Notes under the pieces: model-generated
Told to the model about the DNA's origin: nothing
The model's input: the letters and a program-made list of their open reading frames with translations, nothing else
Database searches by the model: none
Assembly (NCBI GenBank): GCA_037178625.1
Contig: CM074128.1
Location: 930,001-994,000, forward strand
Direction of reading: 5' to 3'
Source: Skeletonema tropicum
Lineage: Eukaryota > Bacillariophyta > Thalassiosirophyceae > Thalassiosirales > Thalassiosiraceae
DNA: 64,000 nucleotides
Translations under genes and position numbers: made by a program
In this document: piece after piece, positions 29,386 through 39,690 of the stretch
Numbering within the stretch: the first letter of the stretch is position 1
Layout of the letters: the number at the start of each line of letters is the position of its first letter

Positions 29386-31701
29386 TTATGATATTTGGAG
29401 AGAGCCTGCAGCTCCCTGCAGTCCTATGTAGTAGAGAATAGTCTTCACTGAGAACCAATATGTCCACCAAACTGAGCTGAGAAAAGCAAGCGAGTCGACG
29501 ATTGGAAAGACAACTGTTGGAGTCAGTAGTTTGTGTGATAATAAAGACGATAAAACAAGCTGCAATGGTGGCGAGTCTTCTTCAGAGGTTGCTTTACACT
29601 CTCCGTCGTCATCTTCCACAGAAGTATTGCAGGTTACTTCCATATCTTTTTTCAGTACTGGTGCAAAGTCTAAAAGCTCTCTACCTGTCATTGCATGTGT
29701 TGTCATCGCCGTCTCAATCTTATTACCGTCATCATCAGTTTCTAATAGATGTTTGACATGGCGATTCAATGCGTTCACACTACGAAATTCCGGTGCTCTG
29801 CAGAAGTTCTTCTTTCCTAATACATCGACAACCTTGTTATGGGCCCAGTCTCTGAATGGAGTTGGATTCCATGCAGATTCTGACGTTACAGCAGCATGCA
29901 AAAATAAATCTCCTGCCCCTTTCTCGCCGTTGTTGCTGTTGTTGGTTCTGCTTGTTCGATCAATCCAAGACATGTAATCGCCAGCATATGGTGGCAGCAA
30001 TCCTTTCGGAGCAAAGACTGGACGTGGTGCATTTTTCGGCTGGGATTTATGACCTACGCCTGGGTGAGCATCGCCAGTGCCTCCGTACAGATGGCTGATC
30101 ACAAGTAATGTAAAAATGAGTGATGGAAATGCTGCAAGACGACCAGCAGTGTACACAATCTTTCCGTATCGGTCACTAAAAGGATCAACCTTGGAAGGTG
30201 CAGCTGTAGACTTTTGCTTGCTGCTTTTCGTATCACTTCCAGCTTCACCTAAAGCCGCCATGGCCGAAGGTACTGTTGCTGCTTGGTCCAGAAATGATTG
30301 CACCATTGTTCGGAACGTGTGGATTGAAGCTCCGACGAAACACCAGGAAAGTGCTACCCTCAAAAACAGAGCACTATTTTGCAAGTAATTGCTAGAGAAG
30401 GAATTCTTTCGAACTCTATGCTTCTCTGCCTCTGCAAATTTTGTGTGAAAGATGTACGTAGTCATGATTACAAGCGGAGCAAGTCCTTGTATAATCAACA
30501 TCATTCTAGCATTCATCAGCTGGAACATCTCACTTGGATCAGAAGATTGTTTCTTTGTAGGAGACGGCGACAGTACATGAGCAGCATTACGAGCTGTCTC
30601 GTTAATGGGCGTCATCATTGTTGATGCAATGTAGCCATATGTCGACGCAAGGAGAATTAATAGCACATTCATGACAATCTGTAGCAGTGCAGGTGGATTG
30701 ATTGTACTGCCTGATAAATCGAGTACACCCAGCAAGTTACCAAATAACATGATACGGGCCGCTAATTCTTCTACAGCTTCAGTCAATCCATCCAACCCCA
30801 ACAAGCGAAGCAGTGAAGGTGTATGAAACATCCATAACGATGCTAGTGTAACCAAACAAAATGAAATGAAGCGCTTGGCCTTTGTTGGATGAATGCGCTT
30901 AATCGTGACTTTGTCGCCATCCTTTTGTGTATCTTCACTCTCGTCATCAAAGTCAGTTTTGTGAGGTGCAGATACCATTGATGCAAGTTCAATACTTTTA
31001 ACTAACATCATCAAAAAGAACACGCCATATCCGTTGAAAGCATCATCTCCTCTACCCTTGACCAACACGCATGCCAGCAACTTCTCGAATGCTCCAGGTA
31101 TGCGACTAGCATCATCATCTCCACCACGATATGGAGAACAGCAGTAACCATTTAACGGAGATGATAATCTCAATGAACGAATGACACCAAAAATCCACCG
31201 TGACGCAAGACCGATCAAAAATGCAAATGCCATGTTGAATGTCGTCTCAAATGCGATGAAGTATGGATTGTACACCAACTCTCCAGTACGGATACGCCGT
31301 GAGCGCACTTCCATTGTTCCACCACTTCTACCTTTATTGCTACTACTACTTGGTTGTTGTGGTTGTTTCTTGGTATTCTTTCGCGGAGTCTTCCCAGAAG
31401 CCACCTTCTTTGTGAACGAATCCAACTCCTGATCACTCTGCAAATTCACCATTTCCGCATTCATACTTGACGCTTGCTCGGCATAGGGCGACACCATCAT
31501 ATGAAGATGGGTGAAAAGTACTTCGTGGCACAGCGACCAATGTTGCGTTAGCTTGGGTTTGACTTTTCCCGTGTGTACCTTTCCTTTTGGTGGAGTTCGG
31601 CGTAGTGTTGTTTGTTTGTAGAGGAGAAATAAGTAGATGACAAGTGTGACGAACACATCTGGTGCAAGGAGGCTGCTCAGCCCTGATGTTATTGAAATCA
31701 T
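29386..31701 (-). CDS. Polytopic membrane protein, unrecognised
   Basis: 771 residues in one exon, no recognised family. Eight or nine membrane helices are likely, near residues 12-28, 150-172, 222-242, 278-296, 335-356, 398-420, 447-466, 530-548 and 738-762. Between helices lie a Lys/Ser/Gln-rich loop (about 100-130), an acidic loop (about 245-265) and a long soluble region (about 555-735) with an HPG repeat-like segment and a Cys-containing acidic patch. The first helix begins almost at the N-terminus, so no cleavable signal is needed. Transport or a scaffold role cannot be decided. Stop codons of this gene and AspRS are 43 bp apart. Confidence 0.6.
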   Translation of the reverse strand: MISITSGLSSLLAPDVFVTLVIYLFLLYKQTTLRRTPPKGKVHTGKVKPKLTQHWSLCHEVLFTHLHMMVSPYAEQASSMNAEMVNLQSDQELDSFTKKVASGKTPRKNTKKQPQQPSSSSNKGRSGGTMEVRSRRIRTGELVYNPYFIAFETTFNMAFAFLIGLASRWIFGVIRSLRLSSPLNGYCCSPYRGGDDDASRIPGAFEKLLACVLVKGRGDDAFNGYGVFFLMMLVKSIELASMVSAPHKTDFDDESEDTQKDGDKVTIKRIHPTKAKRFISFCLVTLASLWMFHTPSLLRLLGLDGLTEAVEELAARIMLFGNLLGVLDLSGSTINPPALLQIVMNVLLILLASTYGYIASTMMTPINETARNAAHVLSPSPTKKQSSDPSEMFQLMNARMMLIIQGLAPLVIMTTYIFHTKFAEAEKHRVRKNSFSSNYLQNSALFLRVALSWCFVGASIHTFRTMVQSFLDQAATVPSAMAALGEAGSDTKSSKQKSTAAPSKVDPFSDRYGKIVYTAGRLAAFPSLIFTLLVISHLYGGTGDAHPGVGHKSQPKNAPRPVFAPKGLLPPYAGDYMSWIDRTSRTNNSNNGEKGAGDLFLHAAVTSESAWNPTPFRDWAHNKVVDVLGKKNFCRAPEFRSVNALNRHVKHLLETDDDGNKIETAMTTHAMTGRELLDFAPVLKKDMEVTCNTSVEDDDGECKATSEEDSPPLQLVLSSLLSHKLLTPTVVFPIVDSLAFLSSVWWTYWFSVKTILYYIGLQGAAGSLQIS

Positions 31702-32026
31702 TCTACTGCGCGTTGTTTGATCTGTGAAGTGATGAGGCTACCAGGAGCTAGAGATGCTTCCCTGGTGAAGATGATACACCTGCATGCATAGTACTGCGAG
31801 GACCGGAGTCCAAACCACGGTCCACGGCAGGTCCAGGCTTATCCACGCCACGGTCCGATCGGTCGATGGAATGAAAGAGGCTAAGAAAAGAGAGGCAGAT
31901 CTTTTGCAGGATGTACGTTGGAATTAGTACTTCGTTTTGTAGCGAGAGGAAAAGTCCGTCACATCCACCTGATAGATGCCTATATTTCTTCTACATAATT
32001 CATCCCCCACCACCTAGCCGCAAACC
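31702..32026. other. Divergent intergenic region
   Basis: 325 bp between two starts. It contains CCACGGTCC twice (about 31816 and 31850) and a related GGACCGGAGTCC palindrome-like segment near 31801, which may be factor-binding sites. No gene seen. Confidence 0.35.
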
Positions 32027-32725
32027 ATGAGATTCTCCAGCTCTTGCCTCCTACCAGCGGCCTTCGTGACACCAAATGGCCCAGTGGTATCTCGGTCTTC
32101 GCGGCTTTACAATGATCCATCGTATGGATTAACTGAAGATGGAGATTTTGCAATACTTGGTGTGAATGCTTACGATAACAGCGACGATGACAACTCGAGT
32201 ATCGGTCAATCGGTGGGTGATTTGTCTTCTTTACTAGCTGGTGTAGGTCTCGGTCAAGTGTCAACCCAATCATCTTCTGGGGCACAGTTCACAAGCGCTG
32301 ATGTTGGTCGAAATAATAATAATGTACCCAGCTTCTCAACAGCATCATCCATAAATGATGCATTATTTGGACGATTAGATAGTAGTAGCATCATGGCTAC
32401 ACCTGATACAAAGAGGGGCAGTGTGATAGGGGAGAATGTTGGAGAAAGAAGTAATACTATACAACAACAGAACCAATACACAAGAAGTAGTGATGTTGAT
32501 GAAACAAACCTCTCTGAAATACAAGAATGGCTTCTTTCTATCATGCCGGCTTTAACCCAACAAGATGCCGAATCATACTCAAGGGGCCTGAATGCAATAG
32601 GTTTCAATCCAGGTTGCGTGACAATGTGTGAGTTGCAATTTGAGGATTTGGCTTTCATGAAAGTCCTCCACCGACGATATCTTTTCAACGAAGTAACAGG
32701 AAATGAACATCCATGGGAAGTATAG
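32027..32725 (+). CDS. Plastid-targeted protein with a C-terminal SAM-like helical segment, unrecognised
   Basis: 232 residues in one exon. The short N-terminus MRFSSSCLLPAA|FVTPNGP fits a heterokont plastid pre-sequence, though its hydrophobic core is brief. The middle is low-complexity (Ser, Asn, Asp, Gln). The last ~65 residues (IQEWLLSIMPALTQQDAESY..., then LQFEDLAFMKVLHRRYLF) have the spacing of a SAM-type helical bundle. No family name can be given. Stop codons of this gene and the next are 54 bp apart. Confidence 0.55.
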   Translation: MRFSSSCLLPAAFVTPNGPVVSRSSRLYNDPSYGLTEDGDFAILGVNAYDNSDDDNSSIGQSVGDLSSLLAGVGLGQVSTQSSSGAQFTSADVGRNNNNVPSFSTASSINDALFGRLDSSSIMATPDTKRGSVIGENVGERSNTIQQQNQYTRSSDVDETNLSEIQEWLLSIMPALTQQDAESYSRGLNAIGFNPGCVTMCELQFEDLAFMKVLHRRYLFNEVTGNEHPWEV

Positions 32726-32779
32726 ATTTGTAGAACTTGAGAGCAAACTTACACAGATTATATTGGTTATATAAGTATC

Positions 32780-33553
32780 TCATTCACCAAAATCAATCTT
32801 ATTCCAACTGTCTACCCTCTGTATACCATGCACGTTGTTTAGCTCTAGTAACAAATCTAATGCAAATGAAAGGCAATTTTTACCCAATAATATTCGCAGG
32901 TCATCGTATTCATTATCTTTTCTCTCATTCGTGAATTTCAACGCAGTTGATATGATATTGTTCGAGGAGGTTAATCCACTCTCCTTTGAAAAGGGAATTG
33001 ATCCAACCGGTAACAATACTGTTATGCCCCTGCCATCTTGTTTTGAATCGGATGAAGCAGTGATCGTCTGCGAATAATATCGATGACGTAATTTCCCTGG
33101 TACAGATTGAAGAGAAGCCAATCTAATAACAGTGAAAGGATCTGTTGGATTTTCGGGAAGAAAGTCTAATCTATGCAATTGTTGATATGTATTCAGAAAT
33201 GCCATTGATGCCAAGTTGTTCGTCTTTCTGATGTAGATTGTACTACCTTCTTCTTTGCTCTTGATGTCTTTGCGCTTGTCGGCATCATCTTCTGCAAGAA
33301 TTACTTCAACGTGGAGCGGAATTGGTGGACCACCAATGAGTGGTGAAAATCGGAGGAAAACTTGCACCTTATCTTCACAACTGCGCTCGTGGTTGGTCAG
33401 TGATGAGCTAATAGATGTATCCAGCCTATAACGTGTATGTGTACAACTACGACTTTCTTGGAAAGAATTGAGAGGAAATGCTCTAATGGCTACGATTAGG
33501 GTCGCTGTAAAGACAAGCTGTAGGCACCGCCGCAGAGTCATGTCCGTTTTCAT
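32780..33553 (-). CDS. Secretory or plastid-targeted protein, unrecognised
   Basis: 257 residues from the ATG at 33553; a further ATG at 33541 is possible and an in-frame GTG upstream is not a start. The pre-sequence MTLRRCLQLVFTATLIVAIRA|FPLNSF is a textbook signal plus A|F site of diatom plastid import. The mature part has VQVFLRFSPLIGGPPIPLHV, a hydrophilic loop of Asp/Lys (about 130-140) and FLNTYQQLHRLDFLPENP, without a family I know. No catalytic motif stands out. Confidence 0.5.
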   Translation of the reverse strand: MKTDMTLRRCLQLVFTATLIVAIRAFPLNSFQESRSCTHTRYRLDTSISSSLTNHERSCEDKVQVFLRFSPLIGGPPIPLHVEVILAEDDADKRKDIKSKEEGSTIYIRKTNNLASMAFLNTYQQLHRLDFLPENPTDPFTVIRLASLQSVPGKLRHRYYSQTITASSDSKQDGRGITVLLPVGSIPFSKESGLTSSNNIISTALKFTNERKDNEYDDLRILLGKNCLSFALDLLLELNNVHGIQRVDSWNKIDFGE

Positions 33554-33803
33554 CGATAATGTAGTTAGTGCTCTGAACTTTTCCACTGAGCTACTGAAGT
33601 AAGGGCAATTTCACCAGTGGAACAGCGGAAAAAAGTCCTCTCTTTTTTTTTCAAGTATGTAGCTGAGTGCAACTTCTACGTAGGTGGGAATCAGTATCGT
33701 AATAAGTGATCTCTTCACCTCCTCTCCTTTCCTTCAAAAACAGTGAGGTTAGCTGAGAGGAAATAGGAGCAAAAGCAGCGTCAACTTTTGAATCGAGCAC
33801 ATC

Positions 33804-34694
33804 ATGGATCAAGCTAATGCTACTAATAATGATAATGCTGACGAAGAAAATGCTCTCCTGTTAGTCCTTCGCCAAGAGCAGCAACAATCAATGCAGCAAA
33901 TGGAAGGGAGGCTGCGACAACTGTTGCTCAAAATCAAAAATAATGACATAAGTGAAAATGAGAATCCAACTCCAAATCCAAACACGAAGCCTAGTGCAAG
34001 CAACAATGCAACGGCACTGACTGAGCGTAGCCCTGATATAGCTGCTGATGATCAATACTATAGCATGGTTGAAGATGTATATAGCATGATGTGCGTATCT
34101 CCCGCAAGGTCTCAATCGTTCGCATTCGCTACTGCTATCTTCTTGGTAAAGATCCTATTTTATTCTCTAATATTGTCATCAATTTTGATGAAAGCTATGA
34201 TATTTCCAACAACAGTCGACAATTTGGTGAAAGTTACTCAATTCTTCATGCTTCCAATAACAGTGCTTGTCACAGATAGCGGAGTCCTGACTGCTTTGTT
34301 CATATATGCGCATCTGAAGTGGTCGCCAGAAATAGAAGAACAAAATCAACTTGCTACGAAGAAGAGGTACTTATGTGCCAACATTGTACGCTTTGTCGAC
34401 GCTGTTCTGTATCAGGTAGTCATATTCTTTGTGCTGCTTCAAGCAACGGAGGTTTTAGCTGTCTTTTTGAACTTTGCTGCGCTTAGATTCTTCATGGAGA
34501 TACATACTGTTGCATTTGAGGTGGCTCGGAACGGTTTCTTGTCAGTGCCTTTATCCAAAGCAGCAGCAGACGTTCGACGAATACAAATCAAAGCTACAAG
34601 TTGTGACTCTACGCAAAGAACGGCAAGACTCTTCTTTGTAGTATCGCTCTGCGGAATGAGCGTTGGTTGGCTCTATCTGTCAGTGATAGATTGA
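33804..34694 (+). CDS. Membrane protein with N-terminal coiled coil, unrecognised
   Basis: 296 residues in one exon. The first ~50 residues form a Gln/Leu/Arg coiled coil (LRQEQQQSMQQMEGRLRQ), followed by an Asn/Pro/Thr-rich linker. Membrane helices are likely near 103-130, 145-170, 195-235 (possibly two) and 270-292. The second half includes FLNFAALRFFMEIHTVAFE between helices, a pattern seen in several stramenopile membrane families but not one I can name. Function unknown. Confidence 0.55.
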   Translation: MDQANATNNDNADEENALLLVLRQEQQQSMQQMEGRLRQLLLKIKNNDISENENPTPNPNTKPSASNNATALTERSPDIAADDQYYSMVEDVYSMMCVSPARSQSFAFATAIFLVKILFYSLILSSILMKAMIFPTTVDNLVKVTQFFMLPITVLVTDSGVLTALFIYAHLKWSPEIEEQNQLATKKRYLCANIVRFVDAVLYQVVIFFVLLQATEVLAVFLNFAALRFFMEIHTVAFEVARNGFLSVPLSKAAADVRRIQIKATSCDSTQRTARLFFVVSLCGMSVGWLYLSVID

Positions 34695-34782
34695 TTTCAT
34701 GGACGCTCGTGCGAGATGTGCTAGCTAAAATGAAATGATTGTATTAAAGTTATCAATCTGTGAGATGAAACCTGTCTCCACT

Positions 34783-36787
34783 TCATTTTGAGTTAGAGGC
34801 ATATTCATCTATCATACCACAGGCTGCCAATAGTAGTCCATGGAAGGGTGGACTAGGATTCAATGGTCTACTCTTGAACTCAGGATGGTACTGACATCCT
34901 ACATAATATGGGTGCTGCGACCTGGGCAGCTCTGCAATTTCCATCCTCGTTCCAGTTTCATCACGTCCTACAAACTTCAACCCAGCATCGTGGATTGCAT
35001 CAACTCTCTCTGGGTTCACCTCATAACGATGCCTGTGGCGTTCAGAAACGACTGAAGCATTTTTGTACATAATCTGTGCTATGGAGGGACTACCATCGTC
35101 GTGCGTCGAGTGTGTGAAAGCTGTATTGCGCGATCCTAGTCTCATTGTTCCACCCATGTTCTCCTTGTCGATCTCGGGCATGAAAATGACCACTGGATGT
35201 TTTGTTTCTTCATCAAACTCTGTAGAGTTTGCATCTTCCCAACCTAACATATTGCGTGAATACTCAACAACCATGGCTTGGAACCCAAGACAAATTCCCA
35301 AGTACGGAACAGAGTTCTCACGACAGAATTTAGCAGCAGCGACCTTTCCATTAAATCCTCTTGTTCCGAATCCCCCAGGAACAACTACACCATCAGCGCT
35401 CTTTATCTTTTCCCAGGCTGCTTTGTATTCTTCTTCTCCGCCAGAATCACTCTCGAAATCGTTATCAAGATGTCCTGCTTCAACCCAAATGAGGTCTAAC
35501 TTTCGCTCGACGGCCATGCTTGCATGCTGTGTTGCGAATTACAATAAATGGCACCATTAGTAACAGACGAGAGCTACGGTGACATTGCCGACTCATCGAT
35601 AAACTTACCTTCAAACTTTTGATTACACTCAAGTACGAATCTTGCAAACCAGTGTACTTTCCGACAATCACAATCTTCACAGAGTCCTTGAATCCGTCCA
35701 ACTTGAACGCCATACGGGCCCAGTCAATCATACTGCGACTAATACCTCCAAGCGTATCCAAATCTTCTTGGCCACTGGCCAACATTGCCAATACCTTCTC
35801 ATTCGCCACACTGCCCTCACAAAGATTCCACATGGTAGCCTTTTCCTCAAGACCATTCATGGTTAGATCCAATCGTCCTTCCAATTGAGGGATACTTGAC
35901 AACTGAAGCTTCTCTGCCAAAATTCTGTGCAACTTTTGCTCCAACAACAACAAAGGCACGTGATACACATTGCTCACATCATGAACCGACAAGACACAAC
36001 TAGGCCCATCCACATGACAAAAGCTTGCAATCTTATTCTTAGTCGACTCCTCCAACACTTCCTTACATCTGCAAAAGATAACCGTAGGACTCAATCCCAC
36101 ACTTCTCAAATCACGCACTCCATGCTGCGTGGGCTTTGTCTTTTGTTCTTCTCCCATAATTGGCACGAGTGATACAAACGTCAGGCAAAAGTTGGATGGA
36201 CCGACACGGAACTGGAATTGACGAAGTGCCTCCAAGAACACAGATGATTCAATATCTCCGACTGTTCCTCCAACTTCGATGAGACAAATATCTGCCACAC
36301 GAACATCCTTCTCACTTGCGGATGATGGCGTAGCTGCATTTACACCATTTTCATCCACTGCATCCCAATGGCGATTTCCCTGGTCATCGACGGGGACATA
36401 TGCCACCTCTTCGATCCAATCTTGAATCTCATTGGTAATATGAGGGACGACCTGTACCGTCTTACCCAAATAGTCTCCCCTGCGCTCCTTCCCGATAACC
36501 TTGCGGTACACTTTACCGGTAGTAATGTTGTGATCGCTCGTCAACGAAATGGAGAGGAAACGTTCGTAATTTCCCAAGTCGAGATCGGTCTCGCCGCCAT
36601 CGTTGAGGACGTATGTTTCGCCGTGCTCGAAGGGGGACATGGTACCGGCGTCTACGTTGAGGTATGGATCAATTTTGATGGAGGTGACACGAAGGCCGCA
36701 TCCTTGGAGCATTCGGCCCATTGAGGAGATTGTCACACCCTTTCCGAGGCCGGAAACGACTCCTCCGGTAACTACAATGTATTTCAT
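34783..36787 (-). CDS. CTP synthase (2 exons)
   Basis: Exons 35609-36787 and 34783-35526 give 640 residues. The amidoligase domain opens with [20 protein letters not shown] (P-loop-like nucleotide site) and [19 protein letters not shown]; the class I glutamine amidotransferase domain has the Cys nucleophile in GICLGFQ (most homologues have GICLGMQ) and the His-Glu pair in QYHPEF. The enzyme makes CTP from UTP, ATP and glutamine, the last pyrimidine step. Compared with bacterial ~545 residues there are insertions near 130-160 ([20 protein letters not shown]) and in the GATase domain. The intron lies just after [18 protein letters not shown], at the domain junction. Confidence 0.92.
35527..35608 (-). 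other. Intron of the CTP synthase gene
   Basis: 82 bp, donor GTAAGTTT, acceptor AACACAG, phase 0; joins VIKSLK to HASMAVERK, matching the conserved CTP synthase sequence order. Confidence 0.9.
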
Positions 36788-37149
36788 TTTACAGAGGATT
36801 GATGGCAGAGTGCTAGAGATGTTATGCCGTCGGTTGCTGCCAAGATTATGTTGTGTTCTTTATTATGTCAATGGGTCATTGCTTGGCACTTGGCATGAAA
36901 TGAGTGGTTAGGTGCACCGTGAGAAAATGGCACTGATGGAATTAGCTCCCGTCCGGGAAATTTAGCATTCCGTCTTCCCCGCCGTGGTTTCTTTTCTCCT
37001 TTCTTCCTCATCATTTTTTCGCGCTCTCCCTCTCCACTTCATGATCATGATTTATCTCCACGCACCTATCACCACCGCCGCACCACAGCGACCACCATAA
37101 CCATTGAGTGCAGCGGCAGTCTCAGTGGCTAGAGATACTCCTAGTAAGT
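36788..37149. other. Divergent intergenic region
   Basis: 362 bp between CTP synthase and the next start. It includes a CT-rich tract (about 36979-37040). No gene or clear regulatory site. Confidence 0.35.
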
Positions 37150-38157
37150 ATGAATCATCTACTTCGATACAATCACGCAGCAGCGGCGGCTGACAAGCTC
37201 GTCAGCAGCGGCAGTAAATCATTATTTCTACGCAACACCTTACACAAACGTAACATCCATGCATCCAACAAAACCCATCAAGCAGCGGGCAAACGAAATA
37301 AAGATCTCTTCACACAATCTCCATTCAAAAGATCAAACAAAATCAATATCGATGATAGATTCACAATTCAGAGAGATTTACGAGAGGGTGATAACACATA
37401 TGGGATTCGTCGGTACTTGCTCTTGTCACGGAATGATGATCCGACACAGAAGCCGACCATTATAGCATCCATTAATGCCAACAAAAACATTTTATTTGGA
37501 GCTCAGCTTCATACAAAGCAATCTACGAGTGATGAGGACTATATTGCTGACTATTTTGCTGCTTGTGAGCCACTGTTAGATATAGCGAAAGAAGATGCAA
37601 GCATTAATGGGCAGCAGGTACAGGCATTAGCAGCGTTGAATGGACTGTGTTCATGGGTGTCAGGGTGCCTCGATAGAGATGGAGAGGGGAGTGAAGTGTT
37701 AACATCATTACTTCATGGTGAGCAATCTAACATATTGCTAGATAATGACAAAAAAGATCAAGCGGAGAACCGAGGATCGACACAATCATCCAATCGTCGT
37801 GCAAGACAAAATGTGAAAAGACAATCAGCAAAGATCATTCTTGACAACGAATCGGATAGAATACTTATGCTCGATGCCATTAGAGCGATTGCTACTGGCA
37901 TACCACGTCCAGGCCACAGCGTTGTTGGTCAAGGGACCTACCGTGACGGAGCGGAAGGCTGGAAATCTTTGGCATGGGAATATTCTAATCTTGCAACTGT
38001 CCCCTATGCTGCTTCTAATGGAGTGAAAGGTTTGGAGGAAGTTTCATTGTACAAGTCAAGGGATGGAGAGGTGGCAAAAATAGAGCATTTAGCAAGTGTG
38101 GAGGCAGAGTACTTGAAGGTTGCAGGTGGAGCTATGGCCAGAATGTTCTTTGTCTGA
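37150..38157 (+). CDS. Mitochondrial-looking protein, unrecognised
   Basis: 335 residues from the ATG at 37150; the upstream open frame begins with GTG and is not used. The first ~45 residues are rich in Arg, Lys, Ser, Asn and His with no acidic residues (MNHLLRYNHAAAAADKL, LRNTLHKRNIHAS), as in mitochondrial presequences. The body contains RRYLLLSRNDD, INANKNILFGAQL and SLAWEYSNLATVPYAASNGV, with a basic Arg/Asn insert about 215-240. No known domain is recognised. Stop codons of this gene and the J protein are 86 bp apart. Confidence 0.5.
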   Translation: MNHLLRYNHAAAAADKLVSSGSKSLFLRNTLHKRNIHASNKTHQAAGKRNKDLFTQSPFKRSNKINIDDRFTIQRDLREGDNTYGIRRYLLLSRNDDPTQKPTIIASINANKNILFGAQLHTKQSTSDEDYIADYFAACEPLLDIAKEDASINGQQVQALAALNGLCSWVSGCLDRDGEGSEVLTSLLHGEQSNILLDNDKKDQAENRGSTQSSNRRARQNVKRQSAKIILDNESDRILMLDAIRAIATGIPRPGHSVVGQGTYRDGAEGWKSLAWEYSNLATVPYAASNGVKGLEEVSLYKSRDGEVAKIEHLASVEAEYLKVAGGAMARMFFV

Positions 38158-38243
38158 TTTAACATTAAACATGCAATGCATTGGGTAATAAAAACCCTGT
38201 CAGTTTAGTTACCATAATTTGCATTGCGAGTAACGCTTGCTCC

Positions 38244-39197
38244 TCATCTGTGTCTTCGCCACCTCTCTGATTCTAAAGCAGGATAATTATTATTTGCAGA
38301 GGCAATTCGGCCCGAGTCTCCCCCTGATGAATCAATGAAACGCTCTACCCGCCCATCTGGGTGCATCACAGTCCTTTCTGTTACAGTCTGTTTCACTCCA
38401 TTCACTATTGTTGTCCTTGTTGATGTTGAGACAGACTGTCCCCCACCAAATCCAGAAGATGAACTTGACGAAGTGAAACTGTACGATGAATGCCCACCGC
38501 TGTTGCTGCTTCCAAATTGCTGTTGTTGATTACCAAACATGGACATTTGTGACATTGACGAATCAGCCATGCCAAAATGACTTGCACTAATCTGACTTGC
38601 ATTACCAAAGAACCCTCCTCCCATGGAAGAGAAGAATGGGTCGGAAAAGGGGTCCATTCGCTGTGAAGAAGAAGAAGACGATCTAGAGCCACCTCTGCCA
38701 TTGGTAGTACGACTATTGTGACCACCCAACTCCTCTTGGAAAAATCTCTCAAACATTTCAAAGGGGTCCGTGAATTGAACGTGGCTGTCGCTACCACGTT
38801 TTCGACGTCCAAAAGGAGATGATGCAAAGAATGGATCATCAAAAAGTGAACCCCCAAACATTGCTCCGCCAAAGAAGTCGTCCTGATGACCTCTCTGCTG
38901 CTGTTGCTGATGATGATGATGATGAGAGTGATGGCGGCTGTTATCACGCTGCATCGACTCATAATCATATTCTCTTCTCCTCCCTTCATCACTCAAAATT
39001 TCATAGGAATTGGATATTGCCGCAAATTTGCTGTGTGCAGCTTTCCTCTCAGATTCGCTTGCATTGGGTGGTAGTTTGTCAGGATGGTGTTTCAGGGCTA
39101 GCTTTCGATAGGCTAGCTTGATATGCTTGATGGTGGCGTTCTTATCGACACCTAATATCTCGTAGGGGCAGGATGATTCAAGATTGGGACCACTCAT
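38244..39197 (-). CDS. DNAJB6/B2-like type II J-domain co-chaperone
   Basis: 317 residues in one exon. J domain at about 11-78 ([20 protein letters not shown], with HPDKLP as the HPD motif), then a His/Gln-rich hinge ([11 protein letters not shown], about 92-105) and a G/F-S-rich region ([16 protein letters not shown]) and a Ser-rich tract with no zinc-finger Cys repeats. The C-terminal strand-like segment [20 protein letters not shown] followed by [12 protein letters not shown] resembles the DNAJB6/DNAJB2 group, which stop aggregation with Hsp70. Partner and compartment (cytosol or nucleus) are inferred. Confidence 0.8.
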   Translation of the reverse strand: MSGPNLESSCPYEILGVDKNATIKHIKLAYRKLALKHHPDKLPPNASESERKAAHSKFAAISNSYEILSDEGRRREYDYESMQRDNSRHHSHHHHHQQQQQRGHQDDFFGGAMFGGSLFDDPFFASSPFGRRKRGSDSHVQFTDPFEMFERFFQEELGGHNSRTTNGRGGSRSSSSSSQRMDPFSDPFFSSMGGGFFGNASQISASHFGMADSSMSQMSMFGNQQQQFGSSNSGGHSSYSFTSSSSSSGFGGGQSVSTSTRTTIVNGVKQTVTERTVMHPDGRVERFIDSSGGDSGRIASANNNYPALESERWRRHR

Positions 39198-39580
39198 TTT
39201 TTATTCGACGACAATATGGTCATTTGATACTTCGTACGGTCGTTGTTGTTTTTGCTGCCTCCTATGCCTCAGATAATCATGAAACACAAATTATTGGTGA
39301 CCAAAGAATCAATATCAGTCCCAGGACACTCTGCTTCAACTACATAACCTTCACCACTGCTGTTGTGATGCTGCTACTTATATTGCAATGCTGCCAGCTG
39401 CCAGCTGCCAAGATTCTTACTTTGGAAATCGGATCGCATCTATCGATCAAATTTTTTGAATTTTTGGCGACCAGTAGCTTCATTAGCCAGCATTGACCAT
39501 TGATCGACCATGCATGCATATTATGCAAGGCATGAGCACAACAACATGAACATCAGCCCCCTCAAAATAGTGGAAGAACA
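39198..39580. other. Divergent intergenic region
   Basis: 383 bp. It has three overlapping CTGCCAG units (GCTGCCAGCTGCCAGCTGCC, about 39390-39410) and short inverted TGCATGC-type elements near 39510. No supported gene. Confidence 0.35.
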
Positions 39581-39658
39581 ATGAGCAAGAAGCTGTTGTT
39601 TGATTTACCTCGGTCAACAGTGCCTATATTCACGAGGGCGACGATCGATAACGCTGTC

Positions 39659-39690
<32 letters not shown>

